NCBI RefSeq assembly: GCF_018986435.1
Contig: NZ_JAHMIN010000008.1
Span: 261 to 64,260 of the forward strand
Source of the DNA: Hahella sp. HN01
GTDB lineage: Bacteria > Pseudomonadota > Gammaproteobacteria > Pseudomonadales > Oleiphilaceae
DNA length: 64,000 bases
Reading direction: 5' to 3'
Part shown: positions 35,483 to 45,900 of the stretch, in pieces
Numbering within the stretch: the stretch's first letter is position 1
Layout of the letters: every line of letters begins with the position of its first letter
Translations under genes and position numbers: made by a program
Notes under the pieces: generated by a model
Databases searched by the model: none
What the model saw: the letters and a program-made list of their open reading frames with translations, nothing else
What the model was told of the DNA's origin: nothing

Positions 35483-35763
35483 GTTTTCAGTCCTCATTTT
35501 GTTTTTGTTGTAACGAGGTAATACGACTCTTTTGATCGTAATTCGGTTTTTTATTTTTGTTCTACGCCGGCGCCGATGCAGGTTACGTGGAGGAACTCCG
35601 CTCAGCGACATTAGAGTAAATCATAATATGAAGCACAGTTCAGTTGTACCATCCCCCGAATGTGTGATGGCGCCGACAATTTTTCCCATTAAAACTTAAC
35701 CCGCAATTGTTGCGGCGCCTTCAGGCTTGCATTCGCTCTGACTAAACAATAACAATCCCAGGC

Positions 35764-36825
35764 ATGACAAAAATAACAAACGCTACTTCACGTCGAAGCG
35801 CACTCCTGATAAGCGGCTGCCTCGCTTTAACTCTGATATCCGCCGTCGTGTTTTGGCATGATCGACATTCCAGCGACGCCGCGACACAGCAAACATCGCC
35901 TGCGCCAACCTCTGCTTTGACGGCAGCGTCGCAATCCACGTCCACCGTTCAGACTGCAACGCCGTCCCAGGACGCCCTCGCCCAACGCAATCTGGAAGAA
36001 GAGGAACTGATTGGATATTTACAACGCACCTTCGGGGCGCATATCCAACATCCGAAAGTTCAGGTCCAGGTGCTGGAAAAGCTCATGCGTTTCGTACAAA
36101 GCCGCTATCCGGAAAGCTGGCGAGAACAACTGGCCATTCTGATCGGCGCCGCCTTTCCTGACCTGCAGGACGCGTTGATGCAGACCTTCGTCGCTCTGGA
36201 AACCTATACCGAGTGGATGAACACGGAACGCTATGCTCTGATGTCCCTGAGCGACGCGGAAAAGCGCACTCGCCTCTGGCAAAAACGTGAGGCGCTGTTT
36301 GGCGAACAAGCCTACGAGATCTGGAAAGATCAGTGGCAGGCCGAACAGTTTCAAGATCGCCTGGCCGACCTGGAACAGTCCTCCGCTCCTGTGGAAGAGA
36401 AAATTGCGCAATATAAACAACAAATCCTGGCCAGCTTCCCCGAAAAAGCCGAACACCTCATCAACAATAAGAAGCAGGAGTTGACCGATCGCTTTCTGAG
36501 TCTCTCCTCTGTGCAGGAACAATTGCGGACCATGCCCCCGGAACAGCGCTATTCGCAGCTACGCCATTTACGTGAAGAACTGGGAATGGATGAGGCGGCG
36601 CTGAGCCGTTGGGGGGATCTGGATAAAACCCGGGACGAACGGAGAGCGAACGGCGACGCCTATATGGCGCAACGGCAGGCGCTGACAGAGGGTGACGCGC
36701 AGAACGCCGCGCGTATTCAGGCGCTGCAGCAGAAATATTTTGGCGACGAAGCGGATATCATCGCCGCCGAAGAAGCCAGCGGTTACTTTCGTTTCGAGAG
36801 CTCACAACAATACGGAATCAATTGA
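35764..36825 (+). CDS. Lipase-specific foldase (Lif/LipB-like)
   Basis: This is a 353-residue protein with an N-terminal membrane anchor (residues of about 13-31) and a Thr/Ala/Pro-rich linker (40-68). A long helical domain follows with REALFGEQAYEIWKDQWQAEQF and many charged helices. The overall layout is that of lipase chaperones (steric foldases) that hold the lipase in the periplasm. The usual RxxFDY motif is not seen, so it is a diverged member. Divergent placement 281 nt from a lipase gene strongly supports the role. In most relatives the chaperone gene follows the lipase in the same direction, so the arrangement here is unusual. Confidence 0.78.
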   Translation: MTKITNATSRRSALLISGCLALTLISAVVFWHDRHSSDAATQQTSPAPTSALTAASQSTSTVQTATPSQDALAQRNLEEEELIGYLQRTFGAHIQHPKVQVQVLEKLMRFVQSRYPESWREQLAILIGAAFPDLQDALMQTFVALETYTEWMNTERYALMSLSDAEKRTRLWQKREALFGEQAYEIWKDQWQAEQFQDRLADLEQSSAPVEEKIAQYKQQILASFPEKAEHLINNKKQELTDRFLSLSSVQEQLRTMPPEQRYSQLRHLREELGMDEAALSRWGDLDKTRDERRANGDAYMAQRQALTEGDAQNAARIQALQQKYFGDEADIIAAEEASGYFRFESSQQYGIN

Positions 36826-36828
36826 GGG

Positions 36829-38643
36829 TCACCAATCAATCTGATTGGTTTTGCGGCCGACTTCCTTGGCTTTCTCCGACCATTCGATCCAGGCGTCGGA
36901 TTCCTGCATCTGCTGTAGATAGGGGTCAATGTAAGGTTTGAGATAACGATACCCGTGCCCCCAGAAGTATTCTTCCGCCGCGACGCCAATCACCAGCATG
37001 AAGAAAATCAACCGTCCCCAGCGAATCGGCGGGCGATAGCGACGTTCTTTCTTGGCGACCTGAGACACATGCTTTTTGATCGCTTCCGTCTGCTTGGCCG
37101 CCGTTTGCGCACGCAGGTTTTTCAAGACCCCGCGAATATCCGCCATGGCCACTTCCAGCGAGGGATAGCGTTTATCCGGGCGTGTCTCCAACAGCCGAGT
37201 AATCAGCTCTTGCAGCCGGTTATGAAGCTCGGTAAATCTTTTACTGCGCACCAGACGTTGTCCGCGAATCACCGGTGGTTGTCCGGTCAGCGCGTGATAG
37301 CAGATAGCGCCCAGCGCGAACATGTCGCCGAGAATGCCCTTGGCGTCGGCATTTTCATACCAGTTCGGCTCGTCTGAATCAGTATAGTGCGCGCGCAAGC
37401 CGAAATCCGTGAGTTTGATGGAGCCCTCTTCATCCAGCAACAGGTTACTGGGACGCAAATTGCCATGCACAATCCGGTTGCGATGGGCGAACGCCAGCCC
37501 CTCCGCAATTTGCTCCGCCCACTCCACCACTTTCACCGCAGGCAGCGGGGCCAGCATTTGTTCGGCCATAGAGCCGCCAGGGAGATACTCCGTCACGATA
37601 ACGTAACCCTTATCCCCCTTCGACACTGCAAGGATCTTGCAGATATTGGGATGACTGAGCCGCGCCAGCAGCTTGTGCTCCTTGATCCCCGGCGTGTCGG
37701 CGGGCAACTTCTTCATGATCAGCAGCTTCTGTTTGCCCTGATCTTCATATAAATAGACGGAGCTATGACGATCTTCCTTCAGCACGTCCAACAGGGAAAA
37801 CTTGGACTCTATCGCCTCGCTGTTGGATAGCGCCCGCTCCTTCTGGGCCTTGCTGAGATGGCCGCCTTGCAGAATATGCAGCAACCCGTTTTTCACCTCG
37901 TCTGCGGAGGCCGGCCGCTCCGCCGGGTCTTTTTCCAGACAGCGCATGATCAGCGAGTTCAAGGCCGGCGCCATCTCCGGCTCAAATTTGCGCGGCGGAG
38001 GGATTTCTCCTTGCGGACAGACTCCTGTGAACAACTCATACATGAGGATGCCCAGCGCATAGATATCACTCTGCACTGAGGCGGCGTCCGCCGACTTGTG
38101 CTGTTCCGGCGCCATATAGGCGGACGTGCCCATAATGTTGCTGGTTTCAGTATGCAGGGTCTTTTGTTTGCTGGACGAGTCGTAGAAATGCGCGATGCCA
38201 AAATCCAGCACCCGCGCCTGCCAATCATTGTCAATGAGAATATTGGACGGCTTGATGTCGCGGTGGATCACGCCGTTCTTATGTGCGTACGCCAACGCCT
38301 TGCATAACTGCACCAGCACATCCATTTTGCGGGAAAAGTCGAGCTTTCCGCGGTTGATGGCGTCCTCAAGGGTCATGCCTTCCACATACTCCATGACGAA
38401 ATAAGGGCGTCCCTTGCCGGTAACGCCCTTATCGATGACATGAATGATGTGGGGGTGATTCAGTTGCGCGATGATGAGAGATTCTTTTTCGAAGCGTTCC
38501 AGAATCTCAGGGTGATCTTTCAGGTTGGCGGACAGTATTTTGATGGCGACAGGACGTTGCAGCGACTCCTGCAGGGCTTTGTATACAGTCGCCATGCCGC
38601 CCTCGCCCAGCTTGCTGAGAACTTTGTATCCCTGCCACGCCAT
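36829..38643 (-). CDS. Membrane-anchored tandem Ser/Thr kinase-pseudokinase
   Basis: This is a 604-residue protein. The first kinase domain (5-260) is complete: GEGGMATV loop, K35 in VAIK, HRD at 128-130 (VIHRDIKPSN), DFG at 147-149, and MAPE. The second (280-510) has no glycine loop and reads IVHGNLRPSN where the HRD Asp should be, so N395 replaces the catalytic base; DFG (413-415) remains. It looks like a pseudokinase that may bind or regulate. A membrane helix lies at 545-560 with a short C-terminal extracytoplasmic tail. A PP2C phosphatase gene is 56 nt upstream on the same strand and a double-FHA gene is divergent, forming a phospho-signalling set. Confidence 0.92.
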   Translation of the reverse strand: MAWQGYKVLSKLGEGGMATVYKALQESLQRPVAIKILSANLKDHPEILERFEKESLIIAQLNHPHIIHVIDKGVTGKGRPYFVMEYVEGMTLEDAINRGKLDFSRKMDVLVQLCKALAYAHKNGVIHRDIKPSNILIDNDWQARVLDFGIAHFYDSSSKQKTLHTETSNIMGTSAYMAPEQHKSADAASVQSDIYALGILMYELFTGVCPQGEIPPPRKFEPEMAPALNSLIMRCLEKDPAERPASADEVKNGLLHILQGGHLSKAQKERALSNSEAIESKFSLLDVLKEDRHSSVYLYEDQGKQKLLIMKKLPADTPGIKEHKLLARLSHPNICKILAVSKGDKGYVIVTEYLPGGSMAEQMLAPLPAVKVVEWAEQIAEGLAFAHRNRIVHGNLRPSNLLLDEEGSIKLTDFGLRAHYTDSDEPNWYENADAKGILGDMFALGAICYHALTGQPPVIRGQRLVRSKRFTELHNRLQELITRLLETRPDKRYPSLEVAMADIRGVLKNLRAQTAAKQTEAIKKHVSQVAKKERRYRPPIRWGRLIFFMLVIGVAAEEYFWGHGYRYLKPYIDPYLQQMQESDAWIEWSEKAKEVGRKTNQIDW

Positions 38644-38699
38644 GTAGTTATCTTTTCCGAATTAGATGCATTAGTCCGTCGCCGAATCTCTCCAAAGCG

Positions 38700-39584
38700 C
38701 TAAAGAGCGAACGCCAGCGCCAAAAACAGTATTGCGGCCAGTATGCCGCCTAAAGCCATGTAACGCCAAGGCCGTCCCGATGCGGATTGTGATGCGTTCG
38801 ACTCGGCGAAAGGCGGCATGGGTCGGGTTTTTTCACCGGACAAATCGCGCTTGGGAGCGGCGTTGCTATGGGGCGCGCCGTCTTTATCAGTCACCACCAG
38901 CACGGTAACGTTGTCATCAGCGCCATTAGTGAGAGCAATTTCCACCAGCTCATCGGCTTTACTCTGCGAGTTACCGCGACGCGCCAACACTTCCTGAATC
39001 CGCTCCTCAGACACCACGCCATGCAGTCCATCACTGCACATCAACCAGACATCCCCCGCCTGACGGGGCACGCGATAGGCGTCCACATGCAGCCCACCCT
39101 CACCCGCAGCGCCCACCGCCTGGGTGAGCACATGGCGAATGCGCGCCGCTTCTTCTTCAGATAGTCCAGTGCTGCGTTGCGCGACGGAATGATCTTCCGT
39201 CATCTGCATGACGAGGTCGTCCCGCAACAGATACACGCGGCTGTCACCCACCCAAGCGACTTCCATTTCATCGGAATGCGCATGCAACGCCGCAACGGTG
39301 GACGCCGCGTAGCCGCGCTCGCCACTGATGTCGTCGCCTAACAAGGATTGATGAGCGAGCAGAATAGCCTGCTCCAATGGATGTCCGGCGTGCACCGCTC
39401 TTTGCATGGACTGGCACACGCTCGCGCTGGCGACTTCCCCACTGTCGCCCCCTCCAACGCCGTCGGCGACGGCATAGAGACTTGTCGATTCGTCTACTAA
39501 TCCATTATCCTGATTTTGCTGCCGCCGGCCGGTATGAGTTGCGAAACCTACTTGCATTAAAAGATTTCCAAGTCCCTGATTCAT
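38700..39584 (-). CDS. PP2C-family protein phosphatase with C-terminal membrane anchor
   Basis: This is a 294-residue protein. The catalytic motifs include RRQQNQDNG near 20-28, YAVADGVGGGDSGE (D41), AWVGDSRVYLLRDD and LMCSDGLHGVV. A second acidic site NGADDNVTVLVV lies near 233-245. The linker is Ser/Ala/Pro-rich and the last 20 residues form a membrane helix. It would dephosphorylate proteins modified by the neighbouring kinase. It is transcribed just ahead of the kinase gene in the same direction. Confidence 0.93.
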   Translation of the reverse strand: MNQGLGNLLMQVGFATHTGRRQQNQDNGLVDESTSLYAVADGVGGGDSGEVASASVCQSMQRAVHAGHPLEQAILLAHQSLLGDDISGERGYAASTVAALHAHSDEMEVAWVGDSRVYLLRDDLVMQMTEDHSVAQRSTGLSEEEAARIRHVLTQAVGAAGEGGLHVDAYRVPRQAGDVWLMCSDGLHGVVSEERIQEVLARRGNSQSKADELVEIALTNGADDNVTVLVVTDKDGAPHSNAAPKRDLSGEKTRPMPPFAESNASQSASGRPWRYMALGGILAAILFLALAFAL

Positions 39585-39736
39585 GGGGATTAAAAAAGTA
39601 TATTTCTTTAGTATAGATGGGTTTTCAGTTTAGTTTCCTTGACTATACTCTAAAGTGTTAAAGCGCCTTCTGACCGGCAGAACCTTAATTCAGTAGTCAT
39701 TTCCACAAGTGTGAGCTTAACGAGGCCCCTAGCAGC

Positions 39737-40630
39737 ATGCTGAAACTGCAATTCACCGATGGAAGCCGGGAGAGCATCTGGCTGGTAGAACCGCGCCTGA
39801 AAATAGGTAAGCATTCTTCCAACAACCTGATTCTCAACCAGCCGGACATCCAGGACTTTCATGCCGAGATTCGTTTGCAGGAGGAACAGCTGTATCTGCT
39901 GAACCTCAGCCCCGACTATGTCGTGGGCGTTAACGGCAAAAAGGTGCAAAAAGCCGTAAAAATCAACGAAAACGATACCATCCAACTGGGAAAAGCCCAC
40001 TTTAAAGTGGTGCATCCCGGTGCCGAGCATAAACCGAAACACGAAGCGCCGCAAAGCATCGCCCATAATGAATGGGGCCTGCAAACCAACGCCAGCTGGG
40101 CCAAGCAATCGTTTTACCCGATCGAAGACACCGTCATCATCGGCCGTGACGAACAGTGCGATATCACTGTGCCGGTGTCCCATTTGTCACGTCAGCACGC
40201 CCAGTTGACTGTGGCGGGAAATTATATGTTGGTCAAGGATTTAGGTTCCACCAACGGTACTTACCTGAACGGCGAGCGCATTACCCAGGGGCGCGCCAAA
40301 CGAGGCGATCGTCTGCGTTTTGACGTCGTTACCTTTACCGTGACCGGGCCCGAAGATGACGGCGACCGCACCATCGTGCGTCCAGACGCCGTTGCCCAAG
40401 CGCCCTCTCCCGCGCCAACCGGTGAAGAAACCGTCGCCAATAATCCGCCGCCACGCCCAATGCGACCTGCTGCGCCGCCCAAAGCCGCCAGAAAACCGGC
40501 GCAAGAGAAACCTGCTCCCGCTCAGGAAGTCGCAGCCAAAGCGGAATCCAAAAGCGGCTATCTGCTTTACACCGTCATCGGCTTCGCCGTGGTGTTCGGC
40601 GCCCTGTCAGCCTTTTTCCTGCTCCGGTAA
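39737..40630 (+). CDS. Double-FHA membrane protein
   Basis: This is a 297-residue protein with two FHA domains. The second (about 130-205) is canonical: IIGRDEQCDI, SHLSRQHAQL and LGSTNGTYLNG. The first (about 15-95) is degenerate: IGKHSSNNLIL replaces the Arg and DFHAEI replaces the Ser-x-x-His pattern, and VVGVNGKKV replaces the NGT loop. The tail after a Pro/Ala linker ends in a membrane helix (276-296). FHA domains bind phosphothreonine peptides; the partner kinase is presumably that encoded at 36829-38643. It is divergent from the phosphatase gene and lies 105 nt upstream of mksF in the same direction. Confidence 0.92.
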   Translation: MLKLQFTDGSRESIWLVEPRLKIGKHSSNNLILNQPDIQDFHAEIRLQEEQLYLLNLSPDYVVGVNGKKVQKAVKINENDTIQLGKAHFKVVHPGAEHKPKHEAPQSIAHNEWGLQTNASWAKQSFYPIEDTVIIGRDEQCDITVPVSHLSRQHAQLTVAGNYMLVKDLGSTNGTYLNGERITQGRAKRGDRLRFDVVTFTVTGPEDDGDRTIVRPDAVAQAPSPAPTGEETVANNPPPRPMRPAAPPKAARKPAQEKPAPAQEVAAKAESKSGYLLYTVIGFAVVFGALSAFFLLR

Positions 40631-40735
40631 GGATACCGGTCGGGGCATCCCCTGTTACATTTTGCTCATGGGATTTCCTCCACCTTGCCCCTATAATAGG
40701 CGGTCGCCCCAGAACAACCTGCACAGCCGTTACTG

Positions 40736-42211
40736 ATGTCGAATCCAGACCGTTTTCAGCAGTTTTTTTCTACAGACTGCCCGCAATTCTTTCGTCCGCT
40801 GACCAGCAAATACCGCGAAATGATCGTGGAATGCCTGCGTTTGCTGTATCAACGTTTCTACAGCAGCATGGCGGACTACGGCCACGCTCTGAAGCGAGAG
40901 CAGATGGTGGAGATCTTCCAAACCGCCCTGACTCGCGCGCCGGAGCTGGAAACCGATGAAGAAAGCGAAACCGAAGGGCGTTTCCGTACGGATCGCGACA
41001 AGGCTCTGTGGATTCTCAATACACTGATTGATTACGGCTGGCTGGAAGTACAGGTCGACGAGGTTACGCTACAGTCCAGCTACCACTTCAGCCGTAAAGG
41101 GCGTTTGTTCACCCAGCCCTTTGTGGAGCTCAGCGGCGCATCGGTGCGCACCCGTCACCGCAACACCCGCAATACCCGTAATGCGCTTCGGGCGTTTATT
41201 GAAGCCGGCGAAGTCCACGACCTGCTGGACGCTTACGAATACTCCGAACGTATCATCAGCGACTTCACTGACATTATTACTGAGCTGGAAGATCGCAAGC
41301 GCCAATTGGTGAAAGAAATTGAGATCACCGCGCTGATCAAACGAGCCAGCGATGAATTCTTCGACTTCATGGACAAACGCTTCCAGCCGGATTTGTCAGT
41401 GCGTCTGTCGGCGGACTCCGTGGAGAAACACCGGGACGAGATCATGTCCCAGGTGCGTCAGATTCGCAGGCTCCCCAAAGAAGCCAAGGCGCACGCCGAA
41501 GGCGAACTGCGCCGTCTGCTGCCGGATCGCGTGGTGGAGGGGCAATCCCTGCTCTGGCTGCTGTTGGATAATATAGAAATCCGACTCACCAACGCCTGCG
41601 ATATCATGTTGCCTGCCCTGCGCAGCGCGTTGCGTAACTTCACCCGACGCGCAGATATCATTATCCGTCAAATGAGCTATCTGGCCAGCCAGCGCCATAA
41701 TGACATGGTGCAGATTTGCCAGGAGCTGACCGAGCTGCCGGCGGAGGAGCAACAGGCGCGTCTGGAGCGCGCAGGCGCCCTGATGGCCAATCTCAATGTG
41801 GGCCTTATCGACCCCAAACAGATCAGCCTGCGCGAAGGTCGCCGTAAGATTACCGTGGACAGCCGGGTGCTCAACGATGAGCCGCTGGATCAGGGCGCTC
41901 GTAAAGAGTTGTTCATACAACACGCGCTGGATCAGGCTTTCGTCATCAATGACGACCGTACCCGTCAGTATCTGATTCAGGCGCTACGGGGCGGCCAGCG
42001 CATCCAGACCAAACATCTGCCCATTAACGCCGCTCCCGATCTGTTGGCGGCGATGCATGCCGTGGAACTGGGCTCCGTGTCAGGACTCTCCAGCGAATAC
42101 GAGTTCGTGGTTGAGCCGACGGGCGATCTGGTCAGCAATGAATATTTACTGCAGGCGGATGATTTCATCATCGAAGTACGACCGAAAAAAGCGATGCAAG
42201 ACACCTTATGA
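40736..42211 (+). CDS. mksF: MksF/JetA-type condensin kleisin subunit
   Basis: This is a 491-residue protein: a winged-helix-like N-terminal part with [20 protein letters not shown] and [22 protein letters not shown], a helical middle (FDFMDKRF through [14 protein letters not shown]), and a C-terminal winged part ending EVRPKKAM. It is the MukF-like kleisin of MksBEF condensins, related to JetA of Wadjet. Kleisins link the two heads of the SMC dimer. It is followed by mksE (4-nt overlap) and mksB. Identification is from gene order and subunit sizes together. Confidence 0.88.
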   Translation: MSNPDRFQQFFSTDCPQFFRPLTSKYREMIVECLRLLYQRFYSSMADYGHALKREQMVEIFQTALTRAPELETDEESETEGRFRTDRDKALWILNTLIDYGWLEVQVDEVTLQSSYHFSRKGRLFTQPFVELSGASVRTRHRNTRNTRNALRAFIEAGEVHDLLDAYEYSERIISDFTDIITELEDRKRQLVKEIEITALIKRASDEFFDFMDKRFQPDLSVRLSADSVEKHRDEIMSQVRQIRRLPKEAKAHAEGELRRLLPDRVVEGQSLLWLLLDNIEIRLTNACDIMLPALRSALRNFTRRADIIIRQMSYLASQRHNDMVQICQELTELPAEEQQARLERAGALMANLNVGLIDPKQISLREGRRKITVDSRVLNDEPLDQGARKELFIQHALDQAFVINDDRTRQYLIQALRGGQRIQTKHLPINAAPDLLAAMHAVELGSVSGLSSEYEFVVEPTGDLVSNEYLLQADDFIIEVRPKKAMQDTL

Positions 42212-42879
42212 TTCTGAGTCAATGCCTTGAAAATGAACTGTCCTCTGAAGGACTTCAGTTAACGGACTTCAGCGAGCTGGTGCTGCGTCTGCTGGATTAC
42301 AGCATCATCTGCCGCGATGAAAGCCTGATCGAACAATCTTTGTATGATCGTTACCTGCGCATCGACAAGCTGGTGGACGATTATCTGTCCGTTCTCGGCG
42401 TGCGTCTGCTGCATGACCGTCAGTTCCAATATATCCGTGCGTATCCGCCGGGAGCGGAGGCGCCAGGTCTCGACGATGAGGTGGATCAGCCGTTCAACAC
42501 CGGTTTGCGCGCGCGCCTGAATCAGCAGGAAATCGCCTTGATTCTGGTATTGCGCAGCCAGTACGACAAAGCCCTACGAGAGGGTCAGGTGGACGATCAG
42601 GGCGGCGTCACGCTCAGCTTTGAGGCGCTGTCCATCGCCATGAAGAACCTGCTGCAACGCACCCTGCCGGAGAATCTGACGGAACGCCGCCAGCTGCTGA
42701 AGCGCCTACGTCAGTTGCGTCTGTTGCAATTCAGCCAGGAAGACACGTTGGAAAGCGGCGAAAGCTGGGTCCGCATCCGTCCGCAAATCGTCAACTTCGT
42801 CAGCGATGAAGCGCTGTCTGCGTTGCGGGGAGAAGAGGCGCAGCAGGAAGACGCAGCGGCGTCCCCGGAAGAAAGCTAA
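42208..42879 (+). CDS. mksE: MksE/JetB-type condensin subunit
   Basis: This is a 223-residue MukE-like protein. A winged-helix region contains [20 protein letters not shown] and [24 protein letters not shown]. It ends in an acidic tail. The ATGA overlap with mksF and the gene order mksF-mksE-mksB fit the MksBEF family. It binds the kleisin in the complex. It is relatively short, as is usual for the Mks type compared with MukE. Confidence 0.88.
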   Translation: MILSQCLENELSSEGLQLTDFSELVLRLLDYSIICRDESLIEQSLYDRYLRIDKLVDDYLSVLGVRLLHDRQFQYIRAYPPGAEAPGLDDEVDQPFNTGLRARLNQQEIALILVLRSQYDKALREGQVDDQGGVTLSFEALSIAMKNLLQRTLPENLTERRQLLKRLRQLRLLQFSQEDTLESGESWVRIRPQIVNFVSDEALSALRGEEAQQEDAAASPEES

Positions 42880-42946
42880 CCGGCGGAAGCTGGCCCAAGG
42901 ACGGAATAAATAAGGCGGCGTCCACTATCAGTGATTTGAGAGCACC

Positions 42947-45900
42947 ATGTTTCTAAAGAAATGCATCTACGTTAACTGGGGCAACATCCCCAACAGCGAA
43001 TTCGATTTCGGCCCCATTAACCTGCTTTCCGGGGGCAACGGTTCCGGTAAAACCACGTCGGCAGACGCCATTCAGACAGTGATGACCGCCGCCCACGATT
43101 ACCTGTTTACCTACAACCCAGGCCAGGATGAAACCACGCAACGGGGTCGCGGCGGCAAGCAGGTGCGTACGCTGTCTTCCTATGTACTCGGTTGCGACGA
43201 CGGCAGCTTCGCCCGTCTGGAGCCCACCGAAGGCTATATCGCCGCCTGTTTTCATCCAACGACAGGCGAGTCCGCCGAGCCCTTCACCGCCATTATCTGT
43301 TGCCGCGCCCACATCGATCAGGCTGGCTCGCAACGGGTGGCGCGCCAGGACGACCTGTTCTTCCTGATATTACCCGGGGCGGAAATCAGCCTGACCGACC
43401 TGCAGGGTGAAGAGGCCAGCGGCGACAAATTCGTCATGCCCATGGACAAGATCGTGGCGCGCCTGCGTAAAAAATTCGAAGTGGAGAAGTACGATACCAA
43501 GAAAGGCTATCTAAAACGCCTTTACGGCATTCTGCGCGGCAAATCTCACGAGGTGCCGGAGCGTGAGGCGATGAACGCCGCGCGCGCATTCTCCCGTTTC
43601 ATGGCCTATAAGCCAGTGAAAAGCATCAATGATTTCGTCGCCAATGAAATCCTGGAAAAGAAAGACCTGGGCGAAGCGATCCGCTCCGTTTCCGATCTGC
43701 TCAAAACTATCCACGGTATGGAAAGCGACGCGTCCCGCCTCAAGAACGCCATTCGCATTCTGAGCGACGCCACGGGCTACGGCGAGAGCTATATTCAACG
43801 CTGGATCGATTTGAACGTCTGGCAATACGTCGCCGCGCGTCACCAGTATCTGACGGATCAGGAAGCCTATCTCACCGCTAAGAAGCAGCAGAAGTCCTTG
43901 CAGGATGAGAAAGTTTCCAACCAGCAGGAGCGCGATACGCTGGAAGCCCGACATGACCAGATCGAGGGCCGCCTGCTGGAGCTGACCGCCAAACGTATGG
44001 GCCATCAACCCCTGCAGCAGAAAGACGAGCTGGAGAAGCTGATCGCCGCCAATGGCCGCGCCCTGCACGAACAAGCGCCGGGGCTGCTGGAGCAGAATCA
44101 TCGTCTGGACGCCATCTTTCAGGCCACCAATAACATCATCAACCTGATGAAGAACCAGAATATCCTGGATGACGTACCGCGTCTGGGGCATAAGGATGTC
44201 TGGGCGGGAGCCCTGGAGTTCAGCCAACTGAAACAACACGGTCAGGTGGATTTCGCCGCCCTGCTGGGACGCGACTGGGTGGATATCTCTCCCCTTGAAA
44301 GCCACCTCGATCAGGCGTTATTAATTCAACAGAAAGCCAATCAGTGGCAGCGCCAGTGGCACGATGGAGAAATCAGCGCAGACGGCGTCAGCCTGCGCGA
44401 CCAAGTCAGTCGCGCCCTGCACCGGCGCGAGAGCCTGAATCAGAAGCTGGAGCAGCAACGCCATCAGAAACAGGCGGAAATCGAAAGCCTGGAGACGCGT
44501 CAGGTCACTTATCCTTACCACGTCAAAACAGCGTTAGAGGCGATTCGCCGGGAGTGCCCCGAGGCAGACCCCCGAGTGCTCTGCGATTACGTCGAAATCA
44601 AAGACCCCAAATGGCAAAACGCCATCGAAGGCTATGTCGGCGGCGGTCGCTTCTCGATTCTGGTGGAGCCGGAATACGAAGCCCGCGCCACCCGCATCCT
44701 GCGCTCCTTGAAAGGCGGCGGACAGGCGCGCGTAATCCAGGGCGAAAAAGCCCGCCGCGATTGCGAGCGCATGAACCTGGACAAAGATTCCATTATCCAT
44801 GTCATGGAGTTCAGCCACGCCACCGCGCGCTACTACATCACCGCCAGCTACGGCAACGTGCTGCGGGTGCGCTCTGAGGAAGAGTTGCGGATGACCCGTC
44901 GCGGCGTCACCGCCAACGGCCTGGGCTCCGGCTCTTACAGCATGTTCCGTTGTGACGTGGCCGACAGTGAGCTGGTATTTGGACAGGAGGCGCGGGAACG
45001 CGCTCTGGACGCAAAGAGAGAAGAGCTGCAGCAAATCCGCATCGAGCACCAACGCGCCGGCGAGCAGTGGCAGGAATTGTCCAATCTGCTGCGCGCCGCG
45101 GATCAGATCAAGCCGCTGTCCTACGCCGACCGCCTGAAAGCCATGCTCGATATTCACCGGGAACTGCGCGAAGCGGAAGATCGCCTGGCCCACCTGGACC
45201 TGGCTGACTTCGAGCAACTGGAACAAGAGCTGGAGCAACTCAAGCAACAGGACAAAGAACTCAAGCAACGTATTGAGGTTCTTCTTAAGCGGGAAGGCAG
45301 TCTGCAAACCGAGCTGGCGCAGAAGGCGGATCTCTGTAAAGCGCTCAGCGAACGTAAAGACGCCTCGGAAACCAAACAGGACGAAAAAGAAGAGTCTCTG
45401 CGCTCAATTGCGTCCCTATGGCCGAATTTCGATAGCGAAGCGCGGCTGCAGGAAGCGGATCAATGTGCGGAAAGCATCCGTTCCGATCAGTTGCATCTGG
45501 AGTTGCAGGATACTCAATCCAACATTGAAAGCCTGGCGCGACAGTTCGAAAACAAGCTGATTGAGCACAACCAGTCGAGCAATCCACTGGATCAGATCGC
45601 CTATCTGCCCGACTATGACCAGATGCACAACCGCGCATTCTTCAGCCGCATCTGTGAAGTCAGCCGGGAAATCGACAAAATTCGCAACCGCCTGAAAAAC
45701 AATATTCTGGTGGAGAAACAAGAGAAGCTGACGCAGTTGAAACTGGCATTCAACAACACCTTCGTCACCCACCTCTGTCACGCCATCTATCAGGCCATCA
45801 ATGACGGCAAGAAGATTCTGGAAGACATGAACCGGGAGCTGGAGCACCATCGTTTCGGCGCCGATCGTGAATCCTTCCGCTTCGACTGGACGTGGGTGCC

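Noticed and set aside
35519-35529. TAATACGACTC resembling the start of a T7 promoter
   Set aside because: Only 11 bases match; the rest of the T7 promoter is absent, so it is chance.
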